From: Nitrospira sp.
Lineage (GTDB): Bacteria > Nitrospirota > Nitrospiria > Nitrospirales > Nitrospiraceae
Reading direction: 5' to 3'
Length of the DNA stretch: 64,000 nt
Assembly: GCA_024760525.1 (NCBI GenBank)
Contig: CP060499.1
Location: 744,001-808,000, forward strand
In this document: positions 61,832 through 64,000 of the stretch, one piece after another
How positions within the stretch are numbered: position 1 is the first letter of the stretch
How the letters are laid out: each line of letters begins with the position of its first letter
The notes under the pieces: model-generated
The model's database searches: none
Told to the model about the DNA's origin: nothing
The model's input: the letters and a program-made list of their open reading frames with translations, nothing else
Program-made: the position numbers and the translations under genes

Positions 61832-63706
61832 ATGGAGCGAGAATTTCAAGGAACACGTTCCGTGATCAGTCTTGTGCTGTATGTCGCATGTATCCTCGTT
61901 ATGTTTGGATACTCGTGGCTCGCATCCGATGTGTCTTTTGCGGAATCATCGACGGACATCTACTTTGGAACCGACGGAGCTCCCGAGGGACCGGCAGCGC
62001 CCGCACCTGATGAGACGACGTATCCGCGAATCGGCTCACTGGACAGTCGTCTGGTGGTGTGGTTCGTGACGCAGCAGCATACCTACTTCGGCGGGTTTGT
62101 ACTCGCCCTTCCCTTGTTCTGTGCACTGATCGAGTTTCTCGGATTGACGACAAGAAAACCGGCTTTGGCTCTTCGCTACGACGGCCTCGCGAGGGACCTG
62201 GCGAAGGTGGCCGTCTTGGCCATGTCGGCGACGGCGGTCATCGGCAGTCTGATGCTGACGATGTTCATTATGCTCTATCCCAGTTTTATGAAATATATGG
62301 GCGGCACGTTCAAGGATTTCATGCCGCTCTACGCCGCCGTCTTTGTCGGGGAAGCGCTGCTGCTGATCATCTATTACTATAGTTGGAACCGGATGGCTGA
62401 GCGCGGCATGAAGTGGATTCATGCGGCGATCGGCATTCTGACGAACATCGTGGGAACTGCGTTGTTGATGATGGCAAACGCCTGGTCTGCCTTCATGATG
62501 TCCCCGGCCGGCGTCGATGCCCAGGGACGGTTCTTGGGAAATGTCTGGCATCTGTTGCACTCTGCTCTCTGGAATCCGTTGAACGTCCATCGTTTCCTCG
62601 CGGACATCATGTCCGGGGGAGCGGTCGTGCTGGCCTATGCCTGCTATCGATTTTTCACCAGCAAAACCAATGAGGAGCGGGCCTATTTTGACTGGGTCGG
62701 GTATGTCTTTCTATTTGTCACGGTCTGTGCGCTCATTCCCATGCCGATCGCCGGTTACTGGCTGATGAAATCGGTGTTCGTGTTTCGCCAGACCATGGGC
62801 GTGACGATGATGGGAGGATTGCTCACGTGGCTGTTTGTCGTCCAGGCCCTGTTGATCGGCGTCCTGTTCTTGGGAATCAACTACTATCTCTGGCAAAGTA
62901 TGGCGCGGATCAAAGGGGGGGAACGCTATCAGCCGTATTACCAAGTCTTGTTGGCTATTCTGATGCTGGCGCTCTTTATTTGGCTGACGCCGCATACCTT
63001 GCTGATGTCTGCGAGTGAAGTGAAGGCGATGGGAGGCGCTCAGCATCCCGTGATCGGCAACTACGGAGTCATGTCGGCCAAGAACGGCGCCATCAATATT
63101 CTGATTCTCGTTACCGCGCTCAGCTTTTTGTACTACCGCCGAGCGAATCGAACAATGACCATCTCGTGGGTCAGAACCGGTAACACGATTCTCACGGTCC
63201 TGTATGTGGTGGGTGCGTTGAATATCGTGTGGTTATCAATCTATGGGTTCTATTTGCCGGCGAAAGTTCGTGTCGGTCTCTCTGCGCCACAAGCCTTCAC
63301 GACGTTGACCGTGATTGCCGTCGGGGTGGTGATCAACCGTCTCATGCTCAGACGGGCTCTAGTGCATGGCCCGATTCAGTGGGGGAAAATTACGTTGCGT
63401 GGGATGGTCGGCTTGTTTGGGTTGGCGGCATCGTTCAGTTGGGTGATGGGCCTCATGGGCTACATCCGTTCCTCGGGCCGCTTGTCCTGGCACGTCAGTG
63501 AACTGATGGCCGATGTCTCGCCGTGGGCCTTTACGCCGGATCTCCAGTTCGCCGCAAAAATGGTGACATTAAACATGGTGGTATTTTGGGCGGCAGTCCT
63601 CGCATTGTTTTGGATGTGCCAGCGCGGGCAGCAGCCGGTGATGGGTGAAGAATTCCGAACGGAACAGGCTCCCTTACTCTCGCCGGTTCCGTCACAAGAA
63701 ACATAA
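61832..63706 (+). CDS. Cytochrome bd-like membrane protein
   Basis: 624 aa from ATG 61832; the frame is open from 61769 but the shorter start follows the upstream stop. About 15 membrane helices. The N-terminal half resembles cytochrome bd subunit I (RLVVWFVTQQHTYFGGFVLA, DIMSGGAVVLAYACYRFF), with potential heme-ligand His such as QQHTYFGG, HLLHSALWNPLNVHRF and TPHTLLMSASEV. It is a long version of bd-like proteins described in Nitrospira and proposed as terminal oxidases. There is no classical CydB partner here. Oxygen reduction is therefore a proposal. Confidence 0.75.
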   Translation: MEREFQGTRSVISLVLYVACILVMFGYSWLASDVSFAESSTDIYFGTDGAPEGPAAPAPDETTYPRIGSLDSRLVVWFVTQQHTYFGGFVLALPLFCALIEFLGLTTRKPALALRYDGLARDLAKVAVLAMSATAVIGSLMLTMFIMLYPSFMKYMGGTFKDFMPLYAAVFVGEALLLIIYYYSWNRMAERGMKWIHAAIGILTNIVGTALLMMANAWSAFMMSPAGVDAQGRFLGNVWHLLHSALWNPLNVHRFLADIMSGGAVVLAYACYRFFTSKTNEERAYFDWVGYVFLFVTVCALIPMPIAGYWLMKSVFVFRQTMGVTMMGGLLTWLFVVQALLIGVLFLGINYYLWQSMARIKGGERYQPYYQVLLAILMLALFIWLTPHTLLMSASEVKAMGGAQHPVIGNYGVMSAKNGAINILILVTALSFLYYRRANRTMTISWVRTGNTILTVLYVVGALNIVWLSIYGFYLPAKVRVGLSAPQAFTTLTVIAVGVVINRLMLRRALVHGPIQWGKITLRGMVGLFGLAASFSWVMGLMGYIRSSGRLSWHVSELMADVSPWAFTPDLQFAAKMVTLNMVVFWAAVLALFWMCQRGQQPVMGEEFRTEQAPLLSPVPSQET

Positions 63707-63723
63707 GAAAGGGAATGATACTC

Positions 63724-64000
63724 ATGGCGTACCGTGCGTCGATGCGTGCAGCGGCAGTTCTTGGCATCCTAGCGGGCATACTTGTGTGGCAGGTTCCCGT
63801 CGGGGCTCAGGGGCAAGTGCTGGTGCTGGAAGATTTTCAAGCGAAGGAAGCAGATGGATTCCCTTCTCAGTGGGATCACGAAAATCAGCGAAGTCAATCG
63901 AAAGGTCGTGAAGCCTATAAAGTACGATCCGAGAACGGCGCCAATTTCTTATCGGCCAAGGATGCAGGTCAGCGCATTAAGAAAAAGAAAATCGATTGGG
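63724..64000 (+). CDS. DUF3047-type exported protein (partial, 3' end outside window)
   Basis: Open from ATG 63724 (AAAGGGAATGATACTC upstream) to the right edge. A signal peptide (AAAVLGILAGILVWQVPVGA) leads to a domain beginning VLVLEDFQAKEADGFPSQWD and continuing YKVRSENGANFLSAKDAG, the layout of DUF3047 proteins. It follows the bd-like gene by 17 bases and may be part of its operon. Its role is unknown. Confidence 0.65.
   Translation, partial: MAYRASMRAAAVLGILAGILVWQVPVGAQGQVLVLEDFQAKEADGFPSQWDHENQRSQSKGREAYKVRSENGANFLSAKDAGQRIKKKKIDW

Overview
The window reads as a chromosomal segment of a Nitrospira-type bacterium (phylum Nitrospirota). No 16S gene is present, so this rests on gene content. 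It carries a periplasmic chlorite dismutase, a urtABCDE urea transporter next to a urease operon without ureE, a large cytochrome bd-like membrane protein beside a PCP-reductase-domain protein, and several cupredoxin-like exported proteins. Coding density is high. I saw no tRNA, rRNA, CRISPR array, prophage or intact insertion sequence.

Layout. 1-1.6 kb: the tail of a GlnE-type adenylyltransferase. 2.0-10.8 kb: five consecutive signalling genes, made of two hybrid kinases with receiver domains, two closely related PAS histidine kinases (the second with an ethylene-receptor-like sensor domain) and a stand-alone receiver. A perfect 30-bp palindrome closes this block. 11.0-14.2 kb (minus strand): groES-groEL and an RpoH-like sigma factor. 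14.5-25.5 kb: riboflavin genes (ribBA, ribH), nusB, then a purine cluster (purB, purC, purS, purQ, purL, purF) interrupted by chlorite dismutase, a small membrane protein and an exported Ig-like protein. 25.5-29.8 kb: PilZ and thioredoxin-like proteins, then a tightly coupled set (MBL-fold-like, TPR, unknown, O-methyltransferase).

29.7-37 kb: small membrane and redox proteins, an exported repeat protein, a membrane-anchored gluzincin-like protein, recG, a coiled-coil protein and a Ppx/GppA phosphatase. 37.1-37.6 kb: a decayed two-gene module with a broken nucleotidyltransferase. 37.6-44.3 kb: a methyltransferase with a PqqD-like N-terminus, a cupredoxin, a Lys/Ala-rich protein with an acidic tail, a pentapeptide-repeat protein, scpA-scpB and a lipoprotein. 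44.3-45.3 kb is gene-poor, with a transposase remnant, an 18-bp palindrome and a strong promoter for the urea genes.

45.3-56.2 kb: urtABCDE and ureABC-F-G-D, which together import urea and hydrolyse it to ammonia and CO2. 56.3-58.3 kb: a membrane fatty-acid desaturase and an exported cupredoxin-like protein. 58.4-64 kb: an O-methyltransferase, a DUF420 protein, a tandem PCP-reductase-domain protein, an unknown polytopic membrane protein, the bd-like protein and the start of a DUF3047-type exported protein. The last block looks like a respiratory or membrane-redox locus, but its function is inferred only from these families.
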